64,000 nt of DNA from Mesorhizobium_G sp050247155 (lineage in GTDB: Bacteria > Pseudomonadota > Alphaproteobacteria > Rhizobiales > Rhizobiaceae). The notes beneath the pieces are model-generated. The model was not told the DNA's origin and did no database searches. It worked only from the letters and a program-made list of their open reading frames with translations. Of this stretch, positions 1-7,609 are shown piece by piece. How positions within the stretch are numbered: position 1 is the first letter of the stretch; the number at the start of each line of letters is the position of its first letter. The position numbers and the translations under genes are program-made. Location: positions 132,300-196,299 of the forward strand of contig JBFWUS010000001.1 of NCBI GenBank assembly GCA_050247155.1, given 5' to 3'.

Positions 1-1
1 C

Positions 2-523
2 GTCACGCTGATTGCCTTCCTGCCGCTCCTTCTTCTGATCCTCACAGACAAGAATATGGACCCGCGCACCAAAAAGATCGCCACCGGCGTCGGCGGGGTG
101 CTGGCCGTGATCGCCACGCTCATTGGTGTCAGCATCAAGCCGCCATCAGTTGAAGACTATACGAAGACCATGAACGAGTGCGCCATCCAGATCAAAACTG
201 GCCAGCCCACCACCGCATGTTCGCCCGAAGTCGCGGCCCAGGCGCAGGATATCGCGCGCGATACCGAGGCGATCACCGCAGCGACCAAGACCGCCGAAAA
301 TCCCGGTGGTCAGGATAAGGTGTACTGGATCGCGCCGGATGCCGGAAAGGCGAAGTCAGACCACGATCTTGTTTTCCATCTCTGCCCGGATGTCAGCCCG
401 CTCAAGGACAAGACCGTGAACAGCGGCACCGTCACGGAAGCCTATGCGCAGAACGCCATCCGCATCACCAAGCAGATCACGATGGAGCAGGGCCAGTGCG
501 GGATTACGCCGGCCGCGCAGTAG
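2..523 (+). CDS. Hypothetical membrane-anchored protein, 5' end outside window
   Basis: The reading frame is open from the left edge, so the true start is probably upstream. An internal ATG at 56 would give 155 residues. The residues read from the edge are strongly hydrophobic (leucine-rich), followed by a charged DPRTKK turn and a second hydrophobic stretch (GVGGVLAVIATLIGVSI). The rest is hydrophilic, with four cysteines, suggesting a membrane anchor with a soluble periplasmic or cytoplasmic tail. No family was recognised. The next gene ends convergently about 100 bases downstream. Confidence 0.6.
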   Translation, partial: VTLIAFLPLLLLILTDKNMDPRTKKIATGVGGVLAVIATLIGVSIKPPSVEDYTKTMNECAIQIKTGQPTTACSPEVAAQAQDIARDTEAITAATKTAENPGGQDKVYWIAPDAGKAKSDHDLVFHLCPDVSPLKDKTVNSGTVTEAYAQNAIRITKQITMEQGQCGITPAAQ

Positions 524-629
524 GCCGCTTCGCCATCCTCGGGCCCCTCCCGAGGATGCATGCCTGAACGCACCCAGGCTCGCGTCTTCGTGGTCGGATC
601 AAGCCCGGCCACGCCGCCGTCGCGGAAGT

Positions 630-2141
630 TTACTCGATGTCAAAGCTGACGCCCTGCGCAAGCGGCAGCGCGCGCGAATAATTCACCGTGTTGGTGGCGC
701 GGCGCATATAGGCTTTCCATGCGTCCGAACCGCTCTCGCGGCCGCCGCCGGTCTCCTTCTCGCCGCCGAATGCGCCGCCGATTTCCGCGCCCGACGTGCC
801 GATGTTGACGTTGGCGATGCCGCAATCCGAGCCGTCAGCAGCGAGAAAGCGCTCGGCCTCGCGCATATCCAGAGTGAAGATCGAGGACGACAAGCCGGCC
901 GCCACGGCGTTGTGGTCGGCGATCACCTGATCGAAATCGGAATATTTCATCACATAGAGGATCGGCGCGAAGGTCTCTTCCAGCACCGGACCGTCCTGTT
1001 TCGGCATTTCGACCAATGCGGGGCGGACATAATAGGCGTCGGCGTGGCCGTTTTCGACACGCTCGCCGCCGGTGATCTTGCCGCCATGCGATTTGGCTTC
1101 GCCGAGTGACTTCGCCATGCCGTCGAAGGCCGCCTTGTCGATCAGCGGGCCGACCAGCGCCTTGGTGGTGAGCGGACTGCCGATGGTGACGTTCTGGTAC
1201 GCTTTCTTCAGGCGCGGCACGAGCTTGTCATAGACGCTGTCGTGCACGAACAGGCGGCGCAGCGTGGTGCAGCGTTGGCCCGCGGTGCCCATCGCGCCGA
1301 AGGCGATGGCGCGCAGGGCCATATCGAGATCGGCGGTCGGGGTGACGATGCCGGCATTGTTGCCGCCGAGCTCGAGGATCGCGCGGGCAAAACGCTTGGC
1401 CAGCCGCGGGCCGACATCACGGCCCATGCGGGTGGAGCCAGTGGCGGAGACGACCGGCACGTTCGGATGATCGACCAGAATTTCGCCGATGGCGCGGTCG
1501 CCGATGATGATCTGGCTGAGCCCTTTCGGTGCGTCGCCGAAACGCTTGGCGGCGCGATCGAAGATCGCCTGGCAGGCAAGTGCTGTCAGCGGCGTTTTTT
1601 CGGACGGCTTCCAGACCACCGAATTGCCGCACACCAGCGCCAGCGCGGCGTTCCAGGACCAAACGGCGACCGGGAAATTGAAGGCCGAAATCACCCCGAC
1701 GACGCCAAGCGGATGCCAGCTTTCCATCATGCGATGGCCGACGCGTTCGGTCGCGATGGTGAGGCCGTAAAGCTGGCGCGACAGGCCGACCGCGAAGTCG
1801 CAGATGTCGATCATTTCCTGCACTTCGCCGAGGCCTTCCGACGGGATCTTGCCGGCCTCGATGGAGACCAAACGGCCAAGCTCCACCTTGGAGGCGCGCA
1901 GTTCTTCGCCGAGCAGGCGTACCAGCTCGCCACGGCGCGGGGCCGGAACCAGACGCCATGTCTTGAAGGCTTCGTCGGCCAGATCGATCGCCTTCTTGGC
2001 CTGAGCCGGCGTGACGGTCTTCACATCGGCGGTCTTCTCGCCGGTGACCGGCGAATAGGCCGGCATGGCGCCCTTCGTGTAGGCGGCCTCGGCGACGCCG
2101 AGTTTCTTGAGAAGTTTCTGGGTTTCCTTGGCGACGGACAT
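630..2141 (-). CDS. Aldehyde dehydrogenase, ALDH7 family (aminoadipate-semialdehyde / piperideine-6-carboxylate type)
   Basis: A 503-residue NAD-dependent aldehyde dehydrogenase. The catalytic cysteine is Cys291 in GTAGQRC, the general base is Glu257 in LELGGN, and the coenzyme loop SATGSTRMG lies around 232-240. Similarity to ALDH7 proteins suggests oxidation of 2-aminoadipate 6-semialdehyde to 2-aminoadipate in lysine breakdown; the substrate is inferred, since no lysine-catabolic partner is adjacent. The start at MSVAKETQ was chosen because the family begins there and AAAGGAAA precedes it; a longer frame reaches 2276 but has unrelated sequence. A diverged copy of its first 40 codons lies at 2964-3081. 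It is divergent from the HPP gene. Confidence 0.88.
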   Translation of the reverse strand: MSVAKETQKLLKKLGVAEAAYTKGAMPAYSPVTGEKTADVKTVTPAQAKKAIDLADEAFKTWRLVPAPRRGELVRLLGEELRASKVELGRLVSIEAGKIPSEGLGEVQEMIDICDFAVGLSRQLYGLTIATERVGHRMMESWHPLGVVGVISAFNFPVAVWSWNAALALVCGNSVVWKPSEKTPLTALACQAIFDRAAKRFGDAPKGLSQIIIGDRAIGEILVDHPNVPVVSATGSTRMGRDVGPRLAKRFARAILELGGNNAGIVTPTADLDMALRAIAFGAMGTAGQRCTTLRRLFVHDSVYDKLVPRLKKAYQNVTIGSPLTTKALVGPLIDKAAFDGMAKSLGEAKSHGGKITGGERVENGHADAYYVRPALVEMPKQDGPVLEETFAPILYVMKYSDFDQVIADHNAVAAGLSSSIFTLDMREAERFLAADGSDCGIANVNIGTSGAEIGGAFGGEKETGGGRESGSDAWKAYMRRATNTVNYSRALPLAQGVSFDIE

Positions 2142-2368
2142 ATAGCGTTTCCTTTTGGGCTGCCGCTTGCGGAACAGACTCTCGGCGCGGCGATCATGTT
2201 TGTGCGCCGCCAATAGCAATACGCCCAAGCTTGCACAATTGGTCCGGCAGAGTTTGGCGCTGTGCCAGCAAGGCAAACATATTCCTCCCGTTGGCGGCTC
2301 AAAAGACAGCCGTACCTTCCCGATGCGTCCTTGCGATGCTAACCGCGCGCAAATTCCTGGAATTTCGA

Positions 2369-2899
2369 ATGCGTAACTTCTTCGATGTGATCTTTACGAG
2401 GCACGAGCCGGTGCGTGGCTTGGCCGAACACGGCAAGTCGGCGCTAGGCGCTGTTGCGGCGATTCTGCTGATTTCCTGGCTGGCCCAGTTGACCGAACTG
2501 CCTATGCTGCTTGCGCCGCTGGGCGCCACCGCGGTCATCCTGTTCGGTTATCCAGGGGGAACGCTGGCGCAGCCGCTCAATATCTTCGGCAGCTACCTGA
2601 TTGCCACGATCATCGGCGTCACGACAGCGATGGTTGCGCCTACCCATTGGTGGCTTGTTGCGCCTGCGGTCGGGTTGGTGCTGTTCCTGATGCAGACGCT
2701 GCGCGTCACGCATCCTCCGGCCGGCGCGATCCCGATCGTCGCGCTGCTTTCGCCGGACGATAGCGCCACGCTCTTCGTGACGCTTTTGGTGGGATGCGTG
2801 GCGATGGTCGCCCTTGCGCTTGTCTGGCACTATCTGCCGCCGCGCCGACGTTACCCGGCCGAACATCCCGGTGTTCCGGTGCAGGAACCCGAGAAATAG
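2369..2899 (+). CDS. HPP family integral membrane protein
   Basis: A 176-residue protein with four predicted membrane helices and the signature THPPAGA that names the HPP family. Some members take part in nitrite transport in plastids; bacterial roles are mostly unknown. The start at MRNFFDVIF has a GGAA element six bases upstream. An in-frame ATG at 2336 and a longer frame to 2231 lack a good ribosome-binding site. The C-terminal tail is short and proline-rich. The gene is divergent from the ALDH7 gene across a 227-base region that may hold both promoters. A function cannot be given from the context. Confidence 0.75.
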   Translation: MRNFFDVIFTRHEPVRGLAEHGKSALGAVAAILLISWLAQLTELPMLLAPLGATAVILFGYPGGTLAQPLNIFGSYLIATIIGVTTAMVAPTHWWLVAPAVGLVLFLMQTLRVTHPPAGAIPIVALLSPDDSATLFVTLLVGCVAMVALALVWHYLPPRRRYPAEHPGVPVQEPEK

Positions 2900-2900
2900 T

Positions 2901-2961
2901 CTAGGGTCTGTTCATATTCAGGCGGGGACGGCCTGCAAATGGCGCTTTTCTGCGTTTCCGA
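2901..2961. repeat. Truncated copy of a dispersed intergenic repeat
   Basis: The stretch from about 2908 (TCTGTTCATATTCAGGC) to 2961 contains CTGCAAATGGCGCTTTTCTGCG, which recurs almost exactly at 15349-15370 inside the fuller palindromic element. Here the element stops abruptly and is joined to the ALDH-like fragment, so its right half is missing. Confidence 0.6.
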
Positions 2962-2963
2962 CG

Positions 2964-3081
2964 CGTCGGCGGTCTTCTCGCCGGTCACAGGCGAATAAGC
3001 CGGCATTGCGCCCTTGGTGTAGGTAGTCTCGGCGACGCCGATTTTTTTGAGAAGTTTTTGGGTTTCCTTGGCGACGGACAT
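2964..3081 (-). pseudogene. Duplicated 5' fragment of the ALDH7 gene
   Basis: On the minus strand this reads from ATG at 3081 as a close copy of the first ~40 residues of the aldehyde dehydrogenase encoded at 630-2141, with about three substitutions (Leu14 to Ile, Ala19-Ala20 to Thr-Thr). Homology begins at the start codon and breaks at 2964, where the truncated repeat begins. Many differences are silent or conservative, so the copy is not recent, or came from a related strain. The frame continues to 2851 with unrelated sequence and cannot encode a dehydrogenase. Confidence 0.75.
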
Positions 3082-3136
3082 GCAAGTCCCTCTATCTCGG
3101 AGTAAGCGCTGCTTCTACCATTTGGTGTAGCGACAT

Positions 3137-3757
3137 ATGACTACGAGAGAACGATTGCGCCAAGCCATGCCAGAAAAAGAATATCTTGATCCCGACTTTT
3201 ACGAAACGGACGAAGCGTTTCCGATTGTTTATCTGCTGGGGCTGATTTCCATCGATTGGAATATGATCGAGCAGTTCATGACAACGCTGATTTGGAACTA
3301 CGTCGGAGGCTACGAAGTTGGAATGGCTATTACCAATAACCTGGGTAACCGATCGAAGTCAGAAATGCTTCTAGAATTGGCCCGAAAAAAGGAAAAGAAA
3401 AAATCGATACTCGGTCATATTGAACGGGCAGTCAAAGTTTTTGCAATATTGAAAGATAATAGAAATATACTTATGCATTCCCACACAGTTTTATTTGAAA
3501 ACGGCTCTTATCATTGGCGTCGACAAAATCCCAGAGCTCCCCTTGGGAGCGTCGGCACCAAAACAACATTTGCCGAACTCATGAGTTTACGCGACACGAT
3601 CTGCCTATTTGGAAAGTACGTTACGAAAGTTCATATACACGCAAATCCCTCTCTTAATGCCGACAAGACGCCTCGGATGGGTAGGTTATTTCCCCTGCCG
3701 CAGCGATTCAAAAACCTACCCCATGAGCCGACGAGTGCCCGTAAGCGGAGACGTTAG
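3137..3757 (+). CDS. Hypothetical protein with HEPN-like motif in an AT-richer islet
   Basis: A 206-residue, mostly helical protein. Residues 109-114 read RNILMH, which fits the R-(N/D/H)-x3-H motif of HEPN nucleases and HEPN-fold scaffolds. It is preceded by a hydrophobic helix (around 28-55), a lysine-rich stretch (84-89) and the helix IERAVKVFAIL. The C-terminus ends in a basic PTSARKRRR. The coding sequence is clearly richer in A and T than its neighbours and has no obvious Shine-Dalgarno sequence, which suggests horizontal acquisition. It sits beside a gene fragment and a broken repeat. Nuclease or defence function is inference only; no paired nucleotidyltransferase or antitoxin gene is adjacent. 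Confidence 0.6.
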   Translation: MTTRERLRQAMPEKEYLDPDFYETDEAFPIVYLLGLISIDWNMIEQFMTTLIWNYVGGYEVGMAITNNLGNRSKSEMLLELARKKEKKKSILGHIERAVKVFAILKDNRNILMHSHTVLFENGSYHWRRQNPRAPLGSVGTKTTFAELMSLRDTICLFGKYVTKVHIHANPSLNADKTPRMGRLFPLPQRFKNLPHEPTSARKRRR

Positions 3758-3825
3758 CTGGTCCTTTGTCGGGAACCATCTCACTGCTTCGTCCTTGAGG
3801 TGGAAACAACCAAAGGAGACGTGAA

Positions 3826-4179
3826 ATGGCTTATGTCGATGGTTTCGTGCTGCCGGTGCCGGAGGCCGAATTCGAGGAATACACCAAGCAGGCCAAGCTC
3901 GCCCGCGCAGTCTGGATGGAGCACGGCGCGCTGTCCTATGTCGAGGCCAAGGCCGACGACGTGCCGGACGGCGAGGTGACCTCGTTCCCGATGGCGGTCA
4001 AAAAGGAAGAGGGCGATACGATTATCTTTTCCTATGTCACCTACAAGGATCGCGAGCACCGCGACGCGGTGATGAAGAAGGTGATGTCCGACCCACGCCT
4101 GCAGCCGAGCATGGAAAACATGCCGGCTTACATGAAGCGGTTGATTTATGGCGGCTTTCAGGTCTTCGTGGAGGCTTGA
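3826..4179 (+). CDS. DUF1428 family protein (YbaA-like)
   Basis: A 117-residue protein with the family start MAYVDGFVLPVP, the central EVTSFPMAVK segment and the ending YGGFQVFVEA, all typical of DUF1428 (Escherichia coli YbaA). The length matches the whole family. The fold is a ferredoxin-like alpha/beta barrel with no proven activity. AAAGGAGACGTGA before the ATG is a strong ribosome-binding site. Only 49 bases separate it from the FAH gene, and that gap holds a stem-loop, so the two may be cotranscribed with control at the junction. Confidence 0.88.
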   Translation: MAYVDGFVLPVPEAEFEEYTKQAKLARAVWMEHGALSYVEAKADDVPDGEVTSFPMAVKKEEGDTIIFSYVTYKDREHRDAVMKKVMSDPRLQPSMENMPAYMKRLIYGGFQVFVEA

Positions 4180-4184
4180 CGGAT

Positions 4185-4223
4185 TCCCTCGCTTTTGAAG
4201 GCCAGGGAGCTCAAAGCGAGGGA
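4185..4223 (+). promoter_or_regulatory. Stem-loop covering the FAH ribosome-binding site (or weak terminator)
   Basis: TCCCTCGCTTTTGA at 4185-4198 pairs with TCAAAGCGAGGGA at 4211-4223, with a single bulged T. The right arm contains GAGGGA, the best Shine-Dalgarno match five bases before the ATG at 4229; a second purine-rich element (AGGGAG) is in the loop. ATTTTC follows, so it could also act as a weak intrinsic terminator after the DUF1428 gene. Confidence 0.55.
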
Positions 4224-4228
4224 TTTTC

Positions 4229-5236
4229 ATGAAGCTTGCCAGCCTGAAGAACGGGATGCGTGACGGGAAACTGGTCGTCGTCTCGCGTGATTTGACACGC
4301 TACACCGACGCATCCTTCCTTGTTCCTACGTTGCAGGCCGCGCTCGACAACTGGACGCGTATCGCGCCGCATCTGGAATCGCTGGCCGAGAGCCTGGAGC
4401 ATGGCTCGGTTCCCTCGGCGCGCTTTCACGAGCATGACGCGGAATCGCCGCTGCCGCGCGCTTACCAGTGGGCCGACGGTTCGGCCTATGTGAACCACGT
4501 CGAACTGGTGCGCAAAGCGCGCAATGCAGAGATGCCGGAGACTTTCTGGACCGACCCGTTGATGTATCAGGGCGGCTCGGATTCCTTCCTTGGGCCGCGT
4601 GATCCGATCCTGATGGCGGACGAGGCCTACGGTATCGACATGGAGGGCGAGGTCGCGGTCATCGTCGACGACGTGCCGATGGGCGCAAGCCCGGATCAGG
4701 CACGCGAGGCGATCCGGCTGATCATGCTGGTCAACGATGTCTCGCTGCGCAATCTGATCCCGGCCGAACTCGCGAAGGGTTTTGGCTTTTTCCAGTCGAA
4801 ACCATCATCAGCTTTCTCGCCCGTGGCGGTTACGCCTGAAGAGCTTGGTGACGCCTGGGACGGCGGCAAGGTGCATCTGCCGCTGCTGGTGGAGTTGAAC
4901 GGCAAAGCGTTCGGCAAGGCCAATGCCGGGGTCGACATGACCTTCGATTTCCCGACCATTGTGGCCCATGCGGCGAAGACGCGGCCGTTGAAGGCTGGCG
5001 CGATCATCGGTTCGGGTACGGTGTCGAACAAGCTCGATAATGGCCCCGGCAAGCCGGTGTCAGACGGGGGTGCAGGCTATAGCTGCATCGCCGAAATCCG
5101 CATGATCGAGACCATTGAGAGCGGCGCGCCAAAAACGCCATACATGAAGTTTGGCGACACGGTGCGCATCGAAATGAAGGACAAGGCCGGTCATTCGGTT
5201 TTCGGCGCGATTGAACAGAAGGTGGAGCGGTATTAG
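4229..5236 (+). CDS. Fumarylacetoacetate hydrolase family protein
   Basis: A 335-residue member of the FAH superfamily with an N-terminal domain of about 80 residues and the C-terminal catalytic beta-roll. Metal-site features include the acidic GIDMEGEVAVIVDDVP segment, and the later NDVSLRN, GFGFFQSKPSSAFSP and GSGTVSN motifs are typical. In tyrosine and homogentisate breakdown such enzymes cleave fumarylacetoacetate to fumarate and acetoacetate. hpd, two steps earlier in that pathway, lies 1.1 kb away on the other strand, which supports this role, but related members act on other diketo acids. The start follows a stem-loop that hides the ribosome-binding site. Confidence 0.85.
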   Translation: MKLASLKNGMRDGKLVVVSRDLTRYTDASFLVPTLQAALDNWTRIAPHLESLAESLEHGSVPSARFHEHDAESPLPRAYQWADGSAYVNHVELVRKARNAEMPETFWTDPLMYQGGSDSFLGPRDPILMADEAYGIDMEGEVAVIVDDVPMGASPDQAREAIRLIMLVNDVSLRNLIPAELAKGFGFFQSKPSSAFSPVAVTPEELGDAWDGGKVHLPLLVELNGKAFGKANAGVDMTFDFPTIVAHAAKTRPLKAGAIIGSGTVSNKLDNGPGKPVSDGGAGYSCIAEIRMIETIESGAPKTPYMKFGDTVRIEMKDKAGHSVFGAIEQKVERY

Positions 5237-5819
5237 CCGAAAGCTGCATGAGGTTGTGTTAGCCGCCGGCTTGACGGTGGTTTTTGTGCTCCCGGCATTG
5301 GCATGCCAACCCGGTGATAATGAGTATGACAACGCGTATTCGCCGGGTGCCTTTGTCGTACGAGCGCAGGTTATTGAGTTCAGCCGTGAAGCCGTAGACG
5401 GGCAGGCGTGCTACGCGGGCAAATACGATGCCGTTGAGGTGATGCTGGGCAAGGCACCGACGTCGTTTGAACCCAAAGAATGCTTTGAGGGCCGCGACGA
5501 GGTTCCGGTCGGTCCGAACAATCCCGACGTCAATATTTTCGGTTTTGTCGCTGGCGCCGAGGTGTTGGCGGGTTTCGCAATTCAACCGCGGGGCAAAGGA
5601 CTTGCTGGCCTGCCGCTGGAGCCTGGATCTTTGCGGTTTCTCGTGCCGGATTGCTGGAGGCCGGCACATTTGCGAATTGACCAACTTCAGGTGCAGAGCG
5701 GTCGGAACTACTTGAGCGATGGAAGCGCAACATCCGTGAAGGGATGCCAAAGTGACGAGCCAGACAGCGTACATGCTTGGTGGTGTCGGCGCAGTGATTA
5801 TGCTCGCCATCTTTGTTGA
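5211..5819 (+). CDS. Hypothetical exported protein or lipoprotein
   Basis: A 202-residue frame beginning at TTG inside the 3' end of the FAH gene. The N-terminus has basic residues (MNRRWSGISRK), a hydrophobic core and LPALAC, so it looks like a secretion signal; LALAC also allows a lipoprotein cleavage site. About eight further cysteines would suit an oxidised periplasmic protein. A GTG at 5256 is another possible start but would leave no basic region. The last ~22 codons overlap the next small gene in another frame. No family was recognised, and the real 3' end is uncertain. Confidence 0.45.
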   Translation: MNRRWSGISRKLHEVVLAAGLTVVFVLPALACQPGDNEYDNAYSPGAFVVRAQVIEFSREAVDGQACYAGKYDAVEVMLGKAPTSFEPKECFEGRDEVPVGPNNPDVNIFGFVAGAEVLAGFAIQPRGKGLAGLPLEPGSLRFLVPDCWRPAHLRIDQLQVQSGRNYLSDGSATSVKGCQSDEPDSVHAWWCRRSDYARHLC

Positions 5820-6042
5820 GGGAATGCGGGTCGCCTCCCGCATGAGGGTTCGTTGGCTCGATCTGACCCACAAGACCGGTCTTACTCTAAAGGAGCGGAT
5901 GTTCAATACGGAGATGAATTACAACGTTGCTCGTGATCCCGAGATGCAAACGCTACGCCGACGGATGACCATATTATTGTTGATCTGGGGAGGAGGTCTG
6001 ATCACGCTAGCAGTTGCAATCAGATGGGTTCAGTCGGTCTAG
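5752..6042 (+). CDS. Small hypothetical membrane protein
   Basis: A 96-residue frame starting at GTG. It has two clear membrane helices, residues 7-24 (MLGGVGAVIMLAIFVEGM) and 72-90 (ILLLIWGGGLITLAVAI), joined by a charged loop of about 45 residues. It overlaps the preceding frame by 68 bases, so either the upstream protein ends earlier in reality or the two overlap. It converges with the small gene ending at 6020 and overlaps it by 23 bases. No family was recognised. Confidence 0.45.
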   Translation: MTSQTAYMLGGVGAVIMLAIFVEGMRVASRMRVRWLDLTHKTGLTLKERMFNTEMNYNVARDPEMQTLRRRMTILLLIWGGGLITLAVAIRWVQSV

Positions 6043-6268
6043 GCCTTTTCCTTTGGCGATCGGCGAACAGTCGGTTCAGGATTTCCGTTGTGCGCGGGTC
6101 TTTCGCCGTCGCGTCAAGCCTCAGCAATTCCGCAAAGATTTCGTCCATGTCCGCTGTGTATACGAGTTCCATGTGGTCGTTAAAGGCGCTGCTGCGATCA
6201 GCCTCCTGTTGGCAAATACGCGCTTTGCGTTCAGCCTCGGTTTCCGACCAAAATGCCTCGGGTTGCAT
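6020..6268 (-). CDS. Small hypothetical protein
   Basis: An 82-residue, charged and helical protein beginning MQPEAFWSETEAERK. The start was decided by a strong ribosome-binding site, GGAGGAG, six bases before this ATG; an upstream in-frame ATG at 6289 has none. It lies just downstream of the hpd terminator in the same orientation, so it probably has its own promoter. The C-terminus is basic and proline-containing. No family was recognised. Confidence 0.6.
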   Translation of the reverse strand: MQPEAFWSETEAERKARICQQEADRSSAFNDHMELVYTADMDEIFAELLRLDATAKDPRTTEILNRLFADRQRKRPRPTEPI

Positions 6269-6313
6269 GGCAACTCCTCCAATGGTCATGATAGGTTAGA
6301 TCACCACTACCCG

Positions 6314-6348
6314 CAAAACAAAAGCGGCCGACGTTGCCGCCGGCCGCC
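6314..6348 (-). terminator. Intrinsic terminator of hpd
   Basis: On the minus strand, GCGGCCG and CGGCCGC pair around a 10-base loop and are followed by TTTTGTTTT. It lies 25 bases beyond the hpd stop codon, the normal place for a Rho-independent terminator. Confidence 0.75.
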
Positions 6349-6372
6349 AGTTCGGGAACGTGAAAGCGGTTC

Positions 6373-7488
6373 TTATGCCGCCTTGTCGTCGCTCTTCAGC
6401 ACGCCGCGACGAATCTGATCTTCCTCGATCGACTCGAACAGCGCGCGGAAATTGCCTTCGCCGAAACCTTCGTCACCCTTCCTCTGGATGAACTCGAAGA
6501 AGATCGGCCCGATCACGGTTTTCGAGAAGATCTGCAGCAGGATTTTCGTCATGCCGCCGTCGACTACGCCTTCGCCGTCGATCAGAATGCCGTGCTTCTT
6601 CATGCGCTCGACCGGTTCTTCGTGCCCGACGACACGCACATAGGAGCGCTCGTAGTAGGTTTCCGGCGGGCCTGGCATGAATTTCAGACCGTTGTGGGCG
6701 AGCTTGTCCGTGGCGTCGTAGATGCCGTCGGTGCCGACCGCGATATGCTGGATGCCTTCGCCCTTGTACTTTTTCAGATATTCGACGATCTGGCTGGTCT
6801 CGTCCTTCGACTCGTTCAGGGGGATGCGGATTTTTCCGCAAGGCGAGGTGATGGCACGCGACACCAGACCGGTGATGCGGCCGTCGATGTCGAAGAAGTG
6901 GATCTGCTTGAAGCCGAACAGGTCGCGGTAGAACGCCCACCACTTGTCCATGTTGCCGCGATAGACATTGTGCGTGAGGTGATCGAGGAAATAGAAGCCG
7001 ACGCCCTTGGGTTTCGGGTCCTTTGCGCCAGTCCAGTCGAATTCTTCATCGTAGGCCGAGCCCTTGGCGCCGTATTTTTCGACGAAATAGAGCAACGAGC
7101 CACCGATGCCGACGATGGCCGGCACGTCGAGCGCCTTGTCGTTGCCTTCATAGGGGGTAGCGCCCTTGGCAACAGCATGTTCGAAAGCATGCCTTGCGTC
7201 GACCACGCGCCAGGCCATCGAGGCGGCGCACGGGCCGTGTAGGTCGACGAACTTCATTGCGTGCGAGCCGGGCTCGGCATTGATCAGATAGTTGATGTCG
7301 CCCTGACGCCAGACGCTGATCGCCTTGGTCTTGTGCGTGGCGACTTTTGCGTAGCCCATCTTGGCGAACAGCTCTTCGAGCTTGGCCGGCTCCTCATGCG
7401 CGAACTCGACAAATTCAAAACCGTCCGTGCCGGCAGGGTTGTCGGTGCTGATCGTTGCGACGGGTGCGTCGTGCGGGAAAGGACCCAT
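6373..7488 (-). CDS. hpd: 4-hydroxyphenylpyruvate dioxygenase
   Basis: A 371-residue non-haem iron dioxygenase that turns 4-hydroxyphenylpyruvate into homogentisate in tyrosine catabolism. The family's 2-His-1-Glu iron site is visible at His170 (LDHLTHNVYRG), His248 (GIQHIAVGTDG) and Glu332 (FFEFIQRKGD). The two vicinal-oxygen-chelate domains and the overall length are normal. GGAGAACAGCT precedes the ATG. The gene is divergent from an Lrp/AsnC regulator, which may control it, and ends at a clear intrinsic terminator. Confidence 0.96.
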   Translation of the reverse strand: MGPFPHDAPVATISTDNPAGTDGFEFVEFAHEEPAKLEELFAKMGYAKVATHKTKAISVWRQGDINYLINAEPGSHAMKFVDLHGPCAASMAWRVVDARHAFEHAVAKGATPYEGNDKALDVPAIVGIGGSLLYFVEKYGAKGSAYDEEFDWTGAKDPKPKGVGFYFLDHLTHNVYRGNMDKWWAFYRDLFGFKQIHFFDIDGRITGLVSRAITSPCGKIRIPLNESKDETSQIVEYLKKYKGEGIQHIAVGTDGIYDATDKLAHNGLKFMPGPPETYYERSYVRVVGHEEPVERMKKHGILIDGEGVVDGGMTKILLQIFSKTVIGPIFFEFIQRKGDEGFGEGNFRALFESIEEDQIRRGVLKSDDKAA

Positions 7489-7609
7489 AGCTGTTCTCCT
7501 CGAATTCGAATTGTGTCGAGATCATAGCCGAAAAGGTCCGCACGGTGCTTGCATTCAAACGCTTGAAATCGCGCTGGTGTGCACAAATCGTGCATGATAT
7601 TATGTAACG
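7489..7609. promoter_or_regulatory. Divergent promoter region hpd / lrp-like, with inverted repeat
   Basis: This 121-base region lies between divergent genes. TTCAA-ACGC-TTGAA at 7554-7567 is a dyad, and GTGCACAAATCGTGCAT follows near 7580-7596. Either would be a plausible Lrp/AsnC operator by position. No promoter elements are clear enough to name. Confidence 0.35.

Noticed and set aside
6014..6418. Plus-strand frame opposite the small gene at 6020-6268
   Set aside because: The minus-strand gene has a strong ribosome-binding site, and this frame runs through the hpd terminator and into hpd.
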